Below, in pieces: positions 7,033-15,767 of a DNA stretch of 64,000 bases. The position numbers and the translations under genes are program-made. Every line of letters starts with the position of its first letter. Positions within the stretch are counted from its first letter, which is position 1. The stretch lies in assembly GCF_014643635.1 (NCBI RefSeq), contig NZ_BMJV01000002.1, positions 186,001 through 250,000 on the forward strand. The letters are read 5' to 3'. This DNA comes from Salipiger pallidus. Its GTDB lineage: Bacteria; Pseudomonadota; Alphaproteobacteria; Rhodobacterales; Rhodobacteraceae. The notes under the pieces were generated by a model. That model was given only the letters and a program-made list of their open reading frames with translations, had not been told where the DNA came from and did no database searches.

Positions 7033-8895
7033 ATGGTGAGTGAAAAAAATAAATTCGCCTATCCTTGGGCTATTCGTGCTGCCGCAGCGTTTGCGGTCGC
7101 GCTGGTGCCCCATGTTGCGCTGGCGGATCTCGACGATGACGGCATCGCACCCGTGCCGGCGCTGGCGCGGCCCGCCAAGGTGATTGACCCGCCGGTGCTG
7201 TTCCTGCTGCCACAGCGCGCGCTGCCCTTCCTCGAGGCCCGCGGGGAGCTCATGGCCCGGGTGCTGGACACCGAAGGCGCGGGCCCGGCCCATGCGCGGG
7301 CGCTCACGGACCTGGCCGAGCTTCACCTGTCCCACGGTATGGCCTCGGAGGCGCTGTCGATCCTTGGCAACGTGACAGGGGCCGAGCTGCCGCTGGCCCA
7401 CCGCCTGCGCGCTGCGGCGCTCGAGCTGGTGGTCGGCCTGACCGACCCGCTGAACCGGCCGCTGACCGACCGTGCCGAAAAGTTGCTGGACCCGAAGCAC
7501 GAGGACTGGGCGGACCAGCCCATGCTGCGCGTGCTGTCGGAACTGAAGTCAGGGGACTGCGCCGCCGCAGCGCCCGAGCTGGCCGAGGCGTTCTTGCGCT
7601 CGGACCGTTTCCCGGCGCCGTTGCGTGCGCGCGTGTTGCCGTCGCTGCTGGACTGCGCCATCGAAAGCCGCCGCTGGGGCCTTGCCCGCGACATCGCTGC
7701 ACGCTTCGCCGATCACCCCGAGTTGCGGGACGGCACCGCGCTGCACTACCTTCTGGGCCGGGTGGCCGAAGCCGGAAACGACCCGCTCGCGGCCTTCGAC
7801 AGTTATGTCCGGGCGCAGGGCGGAGACGATCTCTGGGCGCATCGGGCGCGGCGGGCCATCGTCGATCTGGGCCTGCGAGAAGAGGTGCTGGAGCCTGCTG
7901 AAGCGGTAAAACTCTTGTCCATCGAGACCGAGATCTGGCGTGGAGACGATCACGCGGCGCGCACGCTGGACGATCTTGCCTCGCTTCAGGCCATTACCGA
8001 AGACCGGCTGGGCGCGCTGGAAACCTACGGGCGACTGTTGCAGCGCCATCCCGGCACGCCGCAGGCCAGCGCCGCGCGGCAGAAGGCGCGGAGCCTTGTC
8101 GAGGCGCTCTATGCCGACGGCGAGAACGGCACCCTGTCGCTGTCACGTTTCATGGAGGTGCATGCGCGCCTCACCCCGTGGTTCCGCTTCGAGCCAAGCT
8201 TTGCGCTGGTGTCGGAAGGCTTTGCCGATCACTTCCGTGATCTTGGCGCGACCACCGTGGCGGCCACCGAATACGGCGCGATCCGCGACTACCTGACCGC
8301 GGGCGCTGACCTTGGCCTGTTCGAGACCTCCTCGGCGCAGCTTGAGCGGCTGGCAGTCAAGGAGGCCGAGGCGATGCTGGAGGGCGCGCAGTTTGACGCG
8401 CTGGGGGCCCTGCTGGCGGACCCGCCCGAGCCGCAGGACGCTGAGCTTGCCCGCCGCGTTGAGCTGGTCAAGGCGCGGTACTTCGACGCGACGGGGCAGG
8501 CGGCCGAACTGGTTGCGGGCGCAAGCGCCGGTGCCCCCGAGCAGGTGCTGCGGCTGCGCGCGCAGGCGCAGTTCGGGCGTGAGGACTGGCTGCAGGCACA
8601 GGCTACCTATGCTCTGCTTGCCGAACGCACCGGGGATGATCTGCCGTTGCCCGATGCCATCCGCTACATGCTGGCCGCCCACCGCAGCGGCGACGCCGCC
8701 ACCGCCGCCACCCTCGCGGCACGGTTCGAGGGGCTGACCGACCTGCCGCAATGGGCTGAGATCGCCGCGACCCTCACCAGTGTCGCGCCGCAGTTGCTTC
8801 CGCTGCGGCAGGGCACCGCGCGTGAACGGCTCGACAGCGCCGGCGAGATGCTGGACCGGCTGTCCGGGGTGCAAGTCCCCCCGGATGTGAACTGA
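7033..8895 (+). CDS. Exported helical-repeat (TPR-like) protein of the flagellar cluster, function unknown
   Basis: The 620-residue product has an N-terminal signal peptide (hydrophobic core about residues 12-31, cleavage near ALA-DL) and then an almost entirely helical Ala/Leu/Arg-rich body. Recurring TPR-like pairs are visible, for example ARALTDLAELHLSHGMASEA (about residues 84-103), DRLGALETYGRLLQRHPGTP (about residues 324-343) and a later EDWLQAQATYALLAER. It is therefore probably a periplasmic scaffold. It starts from the flgF/flgE intergenic region and is followed by flgE. Rhizobial MotC is another periplasmic protein encoded among flagellar genes, but I see no specific match to it. 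ATG 7033 was chosen because it gives the signal peptide. Confidence 0.75.
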   Translation: MVSEKNKFAYPWAIRAAAAFAVALVPHVALADLDDDGIAPVPALARPAKVIDPPVLFLLPQRALPFLEARGELMARVLDTEGAGPAHARALTDLAELHLSHGMASEALSILGNVTGAELPLAHRLRAAALELVVGLTDPLNRPLTDRAEKLLDPKHEDWADQPMLRVLSELKSGDCAAAAPELAEAFLRSDRFPAPLRARVLPSLLDCAIESRRWGLARDIAARFADHPELRDGTALHYLLGRVAEAGNDPLAAFDSYVRAQGGDDLWAHRARRAIVDLGLREEVLEPAEAVKLLSIETEIWRGDDHAARTLDDLASLQAITEDRLGALETYGRLLQRHPGTPQASAARQKARSLVEALYADGENGTLSLSRFMEVHARLTPWFRFEPSFALVSEGFADHFRDLGATTVAATEYGAIRDYLTAGADLGLFETSSAQLERLAVKEAEAMLEGAQFDALGALLADPPEPQDAELARRVELVKARYFDATGQAAELVAGASAGAPEQVLRLRAQAQFGREDWLQAQATYALLAERTGDDLPLPDAIRYMLAAHRSGDAATAATLAARFEGLTDLPQWAEIAATLTSVAPQLLPLRQGTARERLDSAGEMLDRLSGVQVPPDVN

Positions 8896-8990
8896 CGGGC
8901 GAATCTGAGCTGCCGAATCTGAACGGGCGCAAGAACAGGCCGCAAACGGCCAAGGTCATGGGCAGCCTGTGGAAAAGATAGCAAAGGACT

Positions 8991-9017
8991 CCCGGTTTTA
9001 AAGTTGGTGAAACCGGG
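8991..9017. repeat. 8-bp inverted repeat between the helical-repeat gene and flgE
   Basis: CCCGGTTT (8991-8998) and AAACCGGG (9010-9017) are perfect complements with an 11-base loop. It may end the upstream transcript or sit in the flgE leader; there is no T-run after it. The remainder of the 8896-9077 gap also carries two copies of CGAATCTGA. Confidence 0.45.
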
Positions 9018-9077
9018 GCTCTGTATATCCAATGGGAACGGTGCCCGAACACCGACATTCAAAGAGGCGAGGCTGTT

Positions 9078-10382
9078 ATGAGCATTTCCAACGCGATGGC
9101 GTCCGGCGTCAGCGGACTTCTGGCAAACTCCACCGCCGTGGGGAGCATTTCGTACAACATCGCGAATGCCGACACCGTGGGCTACCGCCGCAGCTTCGAG
9201 CAGATGATCACCTCGGGCTCCGCGTCGGCGGTGGGCGGAGCGATGTCCACGGGCGTGCAGACCGCGACCGTGAACACCAACACCATCGACGGCAACTATT
9301 CCGAAACTTCGGTCGCGACCAACCTTGCCATCAGCGGCGGTGGGTTCTTCGTGGTCAACTCGAACGTCGATGCCTCCTACACCTCGGGCAACATGTTCAC
9401 CCGCGTCGGCAGCTTCGAGCCGGACGAGGACGGCAACCTCGTGAACTCGGCGGGGCTGTACCTGATGGGCTTCCCCTATGATGCCAACGGCAACCTCGGG
9501 TCGGTGGACCGCAACAGCTTTGCCGATCTCGAGCCGGTGAACATCGCAGGTCAGACCATCGCCGGTGCGATCACCGAGAACATCGGCATCAGTGGCAATC
9601 TGCCCTCGCAGGAAACCGGGCTCGACACCCCCGGCGATGCCTTCGTGACCTCGATCGAATATTACAACGCCCTCGGCGAGGCCGAGCGCCTGACCCTGTC
9701 CTTCCAGCCCACGGCAGAGCCGAACACCTGGGACGTCACGATTTCGGACGCGAACGGCGATTACGGCCAGGTTACCATGTCCTTCGCCAACAGCGGCGAA
9801 GGCGCGGGCGCGCCGCAAGCCTACAGCGACGGCACGGTGCTGGCCGCCGACCCGGCGGGCTTTGCCTTCGATCCGGCCACCGGCACCATGACCCTTACCA
9901 TTCCCAACGGTGACGTGCCGCAGACGGTCAACGTATCGCTTGGCGCGCCGGGCAGCTTCGATGGGCTGAGCCAGTTCTCGGGCGATTACACCCCGCTTTC
10001 CATCGAGGCGGACGGCAGCGAAAGCGGCGTGCTCACGCGGGTGGAGTTCGACGAGTTTGGCAACGTGTGGGGTGTCTTCGACAACGGCACGCGCACATCG
10101 CTCTACCAGGTGCCGCTGGCGACCTTCGCCAACCCCAATGGGCTGCAGACCTCGAACAACTCGACCTTCTCGGCGTCGATGGATTCGGGCAACTTCTACC
10201 TCGGGCAGGCCGGTTCGGGCGAGACGGGCACGCTGACTTCGGGCGGGGTGGAATCCTCGAACGTGGACATCGCGCAGGAACTGACCAGCCTGATCCAGCG
10301 CCAGCGGGCCTACTCGTCCAACGCCAAGATCATCACGACCGCCGACGAGATGCTGTCGGAAACCGTGAACCTCAAGCGCTGA
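9078..10382 (+). CDS. flgE: Flagellar hook protein FlgE
   Basis: FlgE polymerises to form the hook, the universal joint between rod and filament. The 434-residue product has the rod/hook family N-terminus (SISYNIANADTVGYRRSFEQ, about residues 24-43), a central hook-specific beta-rich region and the C-terminal helix with GGVESSNVDIAQELTSLIQ followed by AYSSNAKIITTADEML. A purine-rich GAGGCGAGG site lies upstream of ATG 9078. It heads the flgE-flgK-flgL run. FlgD (cap) and FliK (length control) for this hook are encoded at the left of the window. Confidence 0.95.
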   Translation: MSISNAMASGVSGLLANSTAVGSISYNIANADTVGYRRSFEQMITSGSASAVGGAMSTGVQTATVNTNTIDGNYSETSVATNLAISGGGFFVVNSNVDASYTSGNMFTRVGSFEPDEDGNLVNSAGLYLMGFPYDANGNLGSVDRNSFADLEPVNIAGQTIAGAITENIGISGNLPSQETGLDTPGDAFVTSIEYYNALGEAERLTLSFQPTAEPNTWDVTISDANGDYGQVTMSFANSGEGAGAPQAYSDGTVLAADPAGFAFDPATGTMTLTIPNGDVPQTVNVSLGAPGSFDGLSQFSGDYTPLSIEADGSESGVLTRVEFDEFGNVWGVFDNGTRTSLYQVPLATFANPNGLQTSNNSTFSASMDSGNFYLGQAGSGETGTLTSGGVESSNVDIAQELTSLIQRQRAYSSNAKIITTADEMLSETVNLKR

Positions 10383-10403
10383 TCAGGCTGACGGGATAAT
10401 ATC

Positions 10404-11807
10404 ATGAGCCTGACCTCCGCCCTCAACGCGGCCAGCAGCGGGATGACCGTATCCTCCCGCTGGGCCGAAAACGTGTCCTCGAACATCGGCAATGCAAACA
10501 CCGAAGGTTACGCCCGCCGGAGCATCGGCATCACCGCCGGTCCGAACGGGGCGCCGCAGGTGTCGACCATCGGTCGCGCCGTGGATACCACGCTGGACGC
10601 AATGTACCGCACCGAAGTGTCGCGCACCGCGTCGCAGGACGCCGTGGCCACGGGGCTCGACGCCTACACCAGCCTGCTGGGCGACAGTGAAAGCGGCAAC
10701 ACGATCCTGACCAATCTCACCGGGTTCCAGGGCGCCCTTGGCCTACTGTCGGTGTCGCCCTCGGACAGCGCCACCCAGCGCGGTGCGGTGGATGCGGCGC
10801 AGGGGCTGGCCGTGGCGCTGAACCGCGCCGGGGACGAGCTGGCCACCACCATGACCCGCACCAACGACGCCATCGCTTCGGACGTGGGCTCCGTGAACGC
10901 GCGCATTGCGCGGTTGCAGGAGTTGAACGAACGGGTGGCGGGCGGCCTTCAGGGCGAGGCGAGGCTTGCCACCGAGGACGCCATCGGCACCGAGCTTGAT
11001 GCGCTGGCCGAGGTAATCGACTTCACCATGCGTACCGATGCGCAGGGCCGGGTGGAACTGTTCACGACCGGCGGTACAGAGCTGCTGGCTGGCAACCAGG
11101 GGCAGGCGCTGCGCTACGACGCACAGACCGGCACCCTGTTTGCCGGCGCGGTCGAGATCACGCCGGGAAAGCCGGGGGTGCGTGGCATCTCCGAAGGGTC
11201 TCTGGCCGGGCGCATCACCATGGCAAGCGATACGCTGCCGCAAATGCAGGCGCAGCTCGACGAGGTCGCCTCGGCGCTGATCGAGACCATGGCCACCGTC
11301 GACACCAGCACCGGCGGTCCGGGCCTCTTTACCGATGCCGGTGCCATGCCGGGCGTGCCCTACGAGCCGGGCCTTGCCGCGCGCATAGCGGTGAACGCGG
11401 CGGTGCTGCCCGACGAGGGGGGGGCGGTCTGGCGCATCCGTGACGGGATGGGCGCGGCCCAGCCGGGCAACACCGGGGACAACACGCTGATCGAGGACAT
11501 GATCGACGCGCTCGATGCGCCGGTCGGCTTCGACGAGGCGGCTGGTCTTGGCGGCAGCGCCACCATCGCCACCTATGCCTCGACCCTGATCGCCGGGCAG
11601 AACGCCACCCGCGCGCGCGCTGAAACCGAGGCGGCGACGCTCGCCTCGGGGGCGGTCGCTGTGCAGGGCACGCGCATGTCCTTCCAGGGCGTCAACGTGG
11701 ATGACGAGCTGCAGCAGCTGACCCAGATCCAGCAGAGCTATGCCGCCAACGCACAGGTGCTCCAGACCGTGGCCGAGATGCTCGACACCCTTATCGCCGC
11801 GGCCTGA
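10404..11807 (+). CDS. flgK: Flagellar hook-filament junction protein FlgK
   Basis: FlgK (HAP1) joins hook to filament. The 467-residue product has the N-terminal motif ENVSSNIGNANTEGYARRSI (about residues 23-42), a long central region with the LNERVAGG segment, and the C-terminal pair VNVDDELQQLTQIQQSYAANAQVLQTVAEML typical of FlgK. It follows flgE after 21 bases and precedes flgL by 25 bases. Confidence 0.95.
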   Translation: MSLTSALNAASSGMTVSSRWAENVSSNIGNANTEGYARRSIGITAGPNGAPQVSTIGRAVDTTLDAMYRTEVSRTASQDAVATGLDAYTSLLGDSESGNTILTNLTGFQGALGLLSVSPSDSATQRGAVDAAQGLAVALNRAGDELATTMTRTNDAIASDVGSVNARIARLQELNERVAGGLQGEARLATEDAIGTELDALAEVIDFTMRTDAQGRVELFTTGGTELLAGNQGQALRYDAQTGTLFAGAVEITPGKPGVRGISEGSLAGRITMASDTLPQMQAQLDEVASALIETMATVDTSTGGPGLFTDAGAMPGVPYEPGLAARIAVNAAVLPDEGGAVWRIRDGMGAAQPGNTGDNTLIEDMIDALDAPVGFDEAAGLGGSATIATYASTLIAGQNATRARAETEAATLASGAVAVQGTRMSFQGVNVDDELQQLTQIQQSYAANAQVLQTVAEMLDTLIAAA

Positions 11808-11832
11808 CGGCAGGCCCGAACCGGAGATCCCG

Positions 11833-12873
11833 ATGATCTACAACATGAACAGCGGCCCCTCGACGCAGTACAGCAACCTTCTGCGCCGCAACACCAATGC
11901 CGAGCTTCAGACCCGCCTTGCCACCGCCGAGCAGGAGTTGTCCACCGGCGTGAAGTCGGACATCTACAAATCGCTTGGGGTCGGCGCGTCCGAGGCGCTG
12001 GCGCTGAACGCTACGCTGGAACGGGACGCGGCGCAGATCGCCGCCAATGGTCTTCTGGGCAGCCGCATCGACCGCATGAGCAGCGCCATCAGCGCCATCC
12101 GTGCTGGCGTCGGACCGGCGATGGAGCTCGCGCTTGCCAACAGCGTCGCGGACAGTGGCGCAGCGGACGGCATCCAGGTGGTGGCGCGGGCGGCGCTCGA
12201 TGCGCTGGTGAACCAGGCCAACGCCACCCATGCTGGAGCGGCGCTGTTTGCGGGTGCAGCGGGTGACGCACGTGCGCTGACCCCTTGGGACGCGGCCTCG
12301 GATGGCGGGCAGACGCCCCGGCAGGCGGTCGCGGCAATCACTGGCGGCAGCATCGACAGCCTTGCCGATGCCGAAGCCAAGTTTGCGGAACTGGATGCGC
12401 TGTTCTCGGGCGGTGGCTTTGATGGGCTGTTCTATGGCGGCAGCGGCGATGGCCGCCAGTCCGTGGGCATCGGCGATGGCGAGCGGGTGAGCTTTGGCGC
12501 CTCTGCCAGTGATCCGGCCTTCCGCGAGGTGCTGCAGGGGCTGGCGATGCTGGTCTCGGTCGATCCTGCCGGGATCACCGATGACGCCGCCTATGATGCC
12601 TGGGTCGGTACTGCCGCCTCGCGTATTGCCGAGGGCATGGCCGGGCTGCTTGACCGCCAGACCCAGCTTGACGCCGCGTCTGCGCAGGTCGAGGCCTCCA
12701 GCGCGCGGCTGAAGGATCGTGAAGTGGTCTACTCCGCGCGTGTGGATGCGCTTGTCGGGGTGGACAGCTACGAGGCTGCGACCAGCATCACCGCGCTCGA
12801 AACCCAGCTTCAGGCCAGCTACGCCGTGACCGCGCGGCTATCGCAGCTGAGCTTTCTGAATTTCATGTCCTGA
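11833..12873 (+). CDS. flgL: Flagellar hook-filament junction protein FlgL
   Basis: FlgL (HAP3) is the second adaptor between hook and flagellin filament. The 346-residue product has a flagellin-like N-terminus (LLRRNTNAELQTRLATAEQELSTG) and a C-terminal helix ending in LQASYAVTARLSQLSFLNFMS. ATG 11833 was chosen because it begins MIYNMNSGPSTQY, the expected N-terminus, with GGAG upstream. Its last 36 bases overlap the 3' end of the convergent regulator gene, so the two messages are complementary there. Confidence 0.92.
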   Translation: MIYNMNSGPSTQYSNLLRRNTNAELQTRLATAEQELSTGVKSDIYKSLGVGASEALALNATLERDAAQIAANGLLGSRIDRMSSAISAIRAGVGPAMELALANSVADSGAADGIQVVARAALDALVNQANATHAGAALFAGAAGDARALTPWDAASDGGQTPRQAVAAITGGSIDSLADAEAKFAELDALFSGGGFDGLFYGGSGDGRQSVGIGDGERVSFGASASDPAFREVLQGLAMLVSVDPAGITDDAAYDAWVGTAASRIAEGMAGLLDRQTQLDAASAQVEASSARLKDREVVYSARVDALVGVDSYEAATSITALETQLQASYAVTARLSQLSFLNFMS

Positions 12874-13596
12874 GCCAGGCAGGGGCAGCGGCTGCGTTGC
12901 CTCTTCCAAGCCCTCGGGGGACAGCTTGTAGCCGCGGCCGCGGATCGTGCGGATGTGCGGATCGCCCAGCGGCGACATTTCCTCGATCTTCTTGCGGATG
13001 CGGTGGATGTAGACGTCGATCACCTTGTCGAAGGGCTGGTCGTCGGCCATGCCGTAGACCGCGTCGTAGATCCGCGATTTCGACACCACGCGCGGCGCCG
13101 CCAGTGCGATCTGCTGGAAGATCGCCAGTTCCCGCTGCGACAGCCGCATGGGCTGGCCCGCCACGTCCGGATCACGCCCGTCGAAATACGCCGTGATATC
13201 ACCGATATGCACAGACGCCGCCGCGTGGCCGTGGAATCGCCGGGTGATGGCGTTGACGCGGCTGCGCAGCTCGAACCCGGTCAGCGGCCCGACGATGTCG
13301 TCATCGGCACCCGCGTCAAGCGTCTCCATCGCCGCCTCGGGGTCACGCTCGGAGCGCAGGACCAGAACCGGGTTGCGGCAGCCGGCGCGGCGCAGGCGCG
13401 CGATGCGCTCCACGATGCGGGGGTGGCCCCACATCAGCACAGGGCGGTCGGCAAAGCCGTCGGGCGCGATGAGGTCGAGCTGGCGGTCGAAGAAGTCGTC
13501 GGTGACGGGAACCGGCTCCCACTGAGCCTCGCTCATCCCCGAGATCAGCCCGCCAAGGGCGTTGTTACGCGGCTCGTAAAGGTAGATATGCACCAC
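12838..13596 (-). CDS. FtcR/CtrA-type DNA-binding response regulator with a degenerate receiver domain
   Basis: The 252-residue product has an N-terminal receiver-like half (about residues 1-120) and a C-terminal winged-helix Trans_reg_C domain (about residues 150-235) with SQRELAIFQQIALAAPRVVS, then IDVYIHRIRKKIEEM and TIRGRGYKL. The DNA-binding half resembles CtrA and the flagellar regulator FtcR. In the receiver half the phospho-acceptor Asp position reads LMWGHPR and the usual Lys before Pro is Gly (VGPLTG), so phosphorylation at the usual site looks impossible. Start is GTG (complement of 13594-13596), with AGGGGG upstream. Its place inside the flagellar island, divergent from flgI, suggests it controls flagellar genes; this is inference. 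Confidence 0.82.
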   Translation of the reverse strand: MVHIYLYEPRNNALGGLISGMSEAQWEPVPVTDDFFDRQLDLIAPDGFADRPVLMWGHPRIVERIARLRRAGCRNPVLVLRSERDPEAAMETLDAGADDDIVGPLTGFELRSRVNAITRRFHGHAAASVHIGDITAYFDGRDPDVAGQPMRLSQRELAIFQQIALAAPRVVSKSRIYDAVYGMADDQPFDKVIDVYIHRIRKKIEEMSPLGDPHIRTIRGRGYKLSPEGLEEATQPLPLPGSGHEIQKAQLR

Positions 13597-13676
13597 GCCC
13601 CCTGACAGCTGTTGGACTTTTCATGGCAATCGCAAGCATACAATGCTGCGATATTGCGGCTCGGTCAAGCAGAACA

Positions 13677-13686
13677 CAAGGATAGA
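13677..13686 (+). promoter_or_regulatory. CAAGGATAGA box upstream of flgI
   Basis: The 10-mer CAAGGATAGA occurs here in the 204-bp gap between the FtcR-like gene and flgI. The identical 10-mer occurs on both strands of the fliF/fliL gap (24341-24350, and the complement of 24269-24278), and CAACGATAGA lies in the fliC leader. It may be part of a flagellar promoter or a regulator site. Confidence 0.45.
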
Positions 13687-13800
13687 ATGGTTAGTCATGG
13701 ATTGCTGAAGGAATTAATCATTGCGATTTTGGCTCCGTCGTAGTTTAGTTTCACGGCGCGGCCCTGCCGTCAGATCCCCTCCAGACCCGTTCGGAGCATC

Positions 13801-14913
13801 ATGCGTATCGCTGCCTTCCTCGCCGCCGTCGCCACCGCGCTGCTGCCTGCCTTCCCGGCGCAGGCGGATGTGCGGATCAAGGACATTGCCACGTTCGAAG
13901 GTGTGCGCGAGAACCAGCTGGTGGGCTACGGCCTCGTGGTCGGCCTCAATGGGACTGGCGACTCGTTGCGCAACAGCCCCTTCACCGAGAAGAGCATCGA
14001 GGCGATGCTGGAGCGGCTTGGCGTCGGCAACCTGTCCGACGACAATATCCGTACGCAGAACACCGCTGCCGTTATGGTCACTGCGATGCTGCCGCCCTTC
14101 GCGCGGCGCGGCTCGCCCATCGACGTGGTGGTGTCGTCCTTGGGCGATTCAACCTCCCTGCGGGGCGGTACGCTGATCGTGACGCCCCTGACCGGCGCCG
14201 ATGGCGAGGTCTATGCCGTGGCGCAGGGCCCCATTGCCGTCGCCGGCTGGGCCGCGCAGGGCGTTGCCGCCTCGCTGGTCGAGGGCGTGCCTACGGTGGC
14301 CCGGATCGAGAATGGTGCCACGGTCGAGAACGAAATCCCGTTCGAGCTGGCATCGCTGGACACCATCCGCCTCAGCTTGCGCAATCCCGACTTTACCACT
14401 GCCAGCCGGGTGGCAGAGGCGATCCAGCAGAAGCTGGGGGGCAACATGGCCCGCGCCCTGGATCCCGGCACGGTAGAGGTGCGGCTCAGCGGGTCGGGCA
14501 AGGGCGACGTCCCCGAGATGATGTCCGTGGTCGAGAACCTCATGGTCGAGCCCGACAGCATCGCCAAGGTGGTGATCGACGCCCGGTCTGGCACCATCGT
14601 GATCGGGGCCAACGTGCGTATTGACCGGGTCGCGGTCAGCCAGGGTGGACTTACGGTCATGGTGCGCGAGGATCCCGAGGTCAGCCAGCCCAACCCGGTG
14701 ACAATCGGCGGCACCACCGTCGTGGTGCCCCGCACCACCGTGGGCGTCGAGGAGACTGAGACCCATTTCACCATCCTTGAAGGCGCAGACGTGAGCCTTC
14801 AGCGGCTGGTGGATGCGCTCAACGCCATCGGTCTGACGGCGACGCAGACCATTTCCATCCTCCAGGCCATCAAGGCCGCGGGGGCGCTTCATGCCGATCT
14901 TGAAATCATCTGA
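13801..14913 (+). CDS. flgI: Flagellar P-ring protein FlgI
   Basis: FlgI is the periplasmic protein that forms the P-ring in the peptidoglycan layer, with FlgA as its chaperone. The 370-residue product has a signal peptide ending QADVRIKDIA (cleavage about residue 22), then the family hallmarks ENQLVGYGLVVGLNGTGD (about residues 37-54), SLGDSTSLRGGTL (about residues 113-125) and the C-terminal LVDALNAIGLTATQTISILQAIKAAGAL. GGAG (13793-13796) precedes ATG 13801. It starts the rightward flgI-flgJ-flgN unit. Confidence 0.97.
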   Translation: MRIAAFLAAVATALLPAFPAQADVRIKDIATFEGVRENQLVGYGLVVGLNGTGDSLRNSPFTEKSIEAMLERLGVGNLSDDNIRTQNTAAVMVTAMLPPFARRGSPIDVVVSSLGDSTSLRGGTLIVTPLTGADGEVYAVAQGPIAVAGWAAQGVAASLVEGVPTVARIENGATVENEIPFELASLDTIRLSLRNPDFTTASRVAEAIQQKLGGNMARALDPGTVEVRLSGSGKGDVPEMMSVVENLMVEPDSIAKVVIDARSGTIVIGANVRIDRVAVSQGGLTVMVREDPEVSQPNPVTIGGTTVVVPRTTVGVEETETHFTILEGADVSLQRLVDALNAIGLTATQTISILQAIKAAGALHADLEII

Positions 14914-14925
14914 CGAGTATTTGTG

Positions 14926-15246
14926 ATGGACATTTCCACCAACATGGCCGCCCTTCAGGTCACTGGCGCGATGGGTGCCCGGCCCGGCACCGCCGAGCCG
15001 GATGCGGCCCAGACTGCCGCGCGCGAGTTCGAGGCGATGTTCCTGAGCCAGATGGTCGACGAGATGCTGAGCCAGGTGGACATCGGCGATTTCGGCGGCG
15101 GGCAGGCAGAAGAGCACTGGCGGTCCTTCCTGGCCGAGGCCTTCGGCCGCGAGATCGCCGAGCAGGGTGGGGCGGGCATCTCGAGCAGCCTGCGCGGCGC
15201 ACTTGAGGCCTACACCTCGGCCCGCGGCGAGGAGCGCGAGGGATGA
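14926..15246 (+). CDS. flgJ: Rod-binding protein, FlgJ N-terminal domain only
   Basis: The 106-residue product matches the rod-binding (rod-capping) half of FlgJ: AAREFEAMFLSQMVDEML (about residues 27-44) and a conserved helix around FLAEAFGREIAEQGG. The C-terminal muramidase domain of enterobacterial FlgJ is missing. That is the usual arrangement in alphaproteobacteria, where a separate lytic transglycosylase opens the wall. ATG 14926 was preferred over the adjacent GTG 14923. It follows flgI by 12 bases and overlaps the next gene by 4 bases. Confidence 0.85.
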   Translation: MDISTNMAALQVTGAMGARPGTAEPDAAQTAAREFEAMFLSQMVDEMLSQVDIGDFGGGQAEEHWRSFLAEAFGREIAEQGGAGISSSLRGALEAYTSARGEEREG

Positions 15247-15653
15247 CCGACGTGACCCCCGCCCGCGCCAACATGCTGATCGACCAGCTTGCGCGCCTGC
15301 TGCGCGACGAGATCGCCGCCATCGGCCAGGGTCAGCTGGGCCGCGTCGAAGAGCTGTTTCCCCGAAAGGCGGAGCTTCTTGGCGAAATTGAGACGGTCTT
15401 CGGGCAGCAGGAAAAAATTTTCGGACAAGACGATGCAGCGTCCGAGCGGCTGCGGGTCCGGCTGGATGATCTGCGTGATCTCATCGCGACCGATCTGGCG
15501 CTTTTGCGCCGCATGACCGAGGCTACAAGCGCTGTAGCCAGCGAAATTGAGCGAATCCGCGACCGTCAGAGCCTGCGTGGCCTCTACGGCAAGGACGGCG
15601 CCCGCAGCTCCTCGGATGTGACCCCATCGCAACGGTTTGACCAGTCGGTCTAG
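15243..15653 (+). CDS. FlgN-like flagellar export chaperone (probable)
   Basis: The 136-residue product is small and almost entirely helical. It has a heptad-rich N-terminal half (MLIDQLARLLRDEIAAIGQGQ and ELFPRKAELLGEIE) and a polar C-terminal tail. Size, helical content and position just before the flagellins fit FlgN, the chaperone of FlgK and FlgL. There is no invariant motif, so the call rests on architecture and context. It overlaps the rod-binding gene by 4 bases (ATGA). Confidence 0.65.
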   Translation: MTDVTPARANMLIDQLARLLRDEIAAIGQGQLGRVEELFPRKAELLGEIETVFGQQEKIFGQDDAASERLRVRLDDLRDLIATDLALLRRMTEATSAVASEIERIRDRQSLRGLYGKDGARSSSDVTPSQRFDQSV

Positions 15654-15655
15654 CG

Positions 15656-15669
15656 TTAACCTTCGTTAA
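15656..15669. promoter_or_regulatory. TTAAC-GTTAA palindrome upstream of the first flagellin gene
   Basis: TTAAC (15656-15660) and GTTAA (15665-15669) form a 5-bp dyad separated by CTTC, right after the flgN-like stop codon. It resembles a CtrA site (TTAA-N7-TTAA) but the spacing is 6 rather than 7. TTAAC also occurs twice upstream of the second flagellin (16812-16816 and 16847-16851). Confidence 0.35.
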
Positions 15670-15717
15670 ACCTCTGTTCACATTCTGTCGTGTTACCCAG
15701 TACTTACGGCAAGGACC

Positions 15718-15767
15718 GTTTTCGTCAGAAAGACGAAGACCAACGATAGAAATCGGAGCAGAACATA
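15718..15767 (+). promoter_or_regulatory. Flagellin 1 leader: hairpin plus conserved AACGATAGAAA element and ribosome binding site
   Basis: TTCGTC (15721-15726) pairs with GACGAA (15732-15737) around an AGAAA loop. Three further pairs, one of them a wobble, extend the stem to 15718-15740. AACGATAGAAA follows at 15742-15752 and GGAG at 15755-15758, nine bases before ATG. The same arrangement, with compensating stem changes and the same distance from hairpin to AACGATAG, precedes the second flagellin. It is a candidate RNA target for FlbT, or a promoter with a dyad. Confidence 0.6.

Noticed and set aside
7033-8895. Naming the exported helical-repeat protein MotC
   Set aside because: Location and export fit, but length differs and no specific sequence match is visible.
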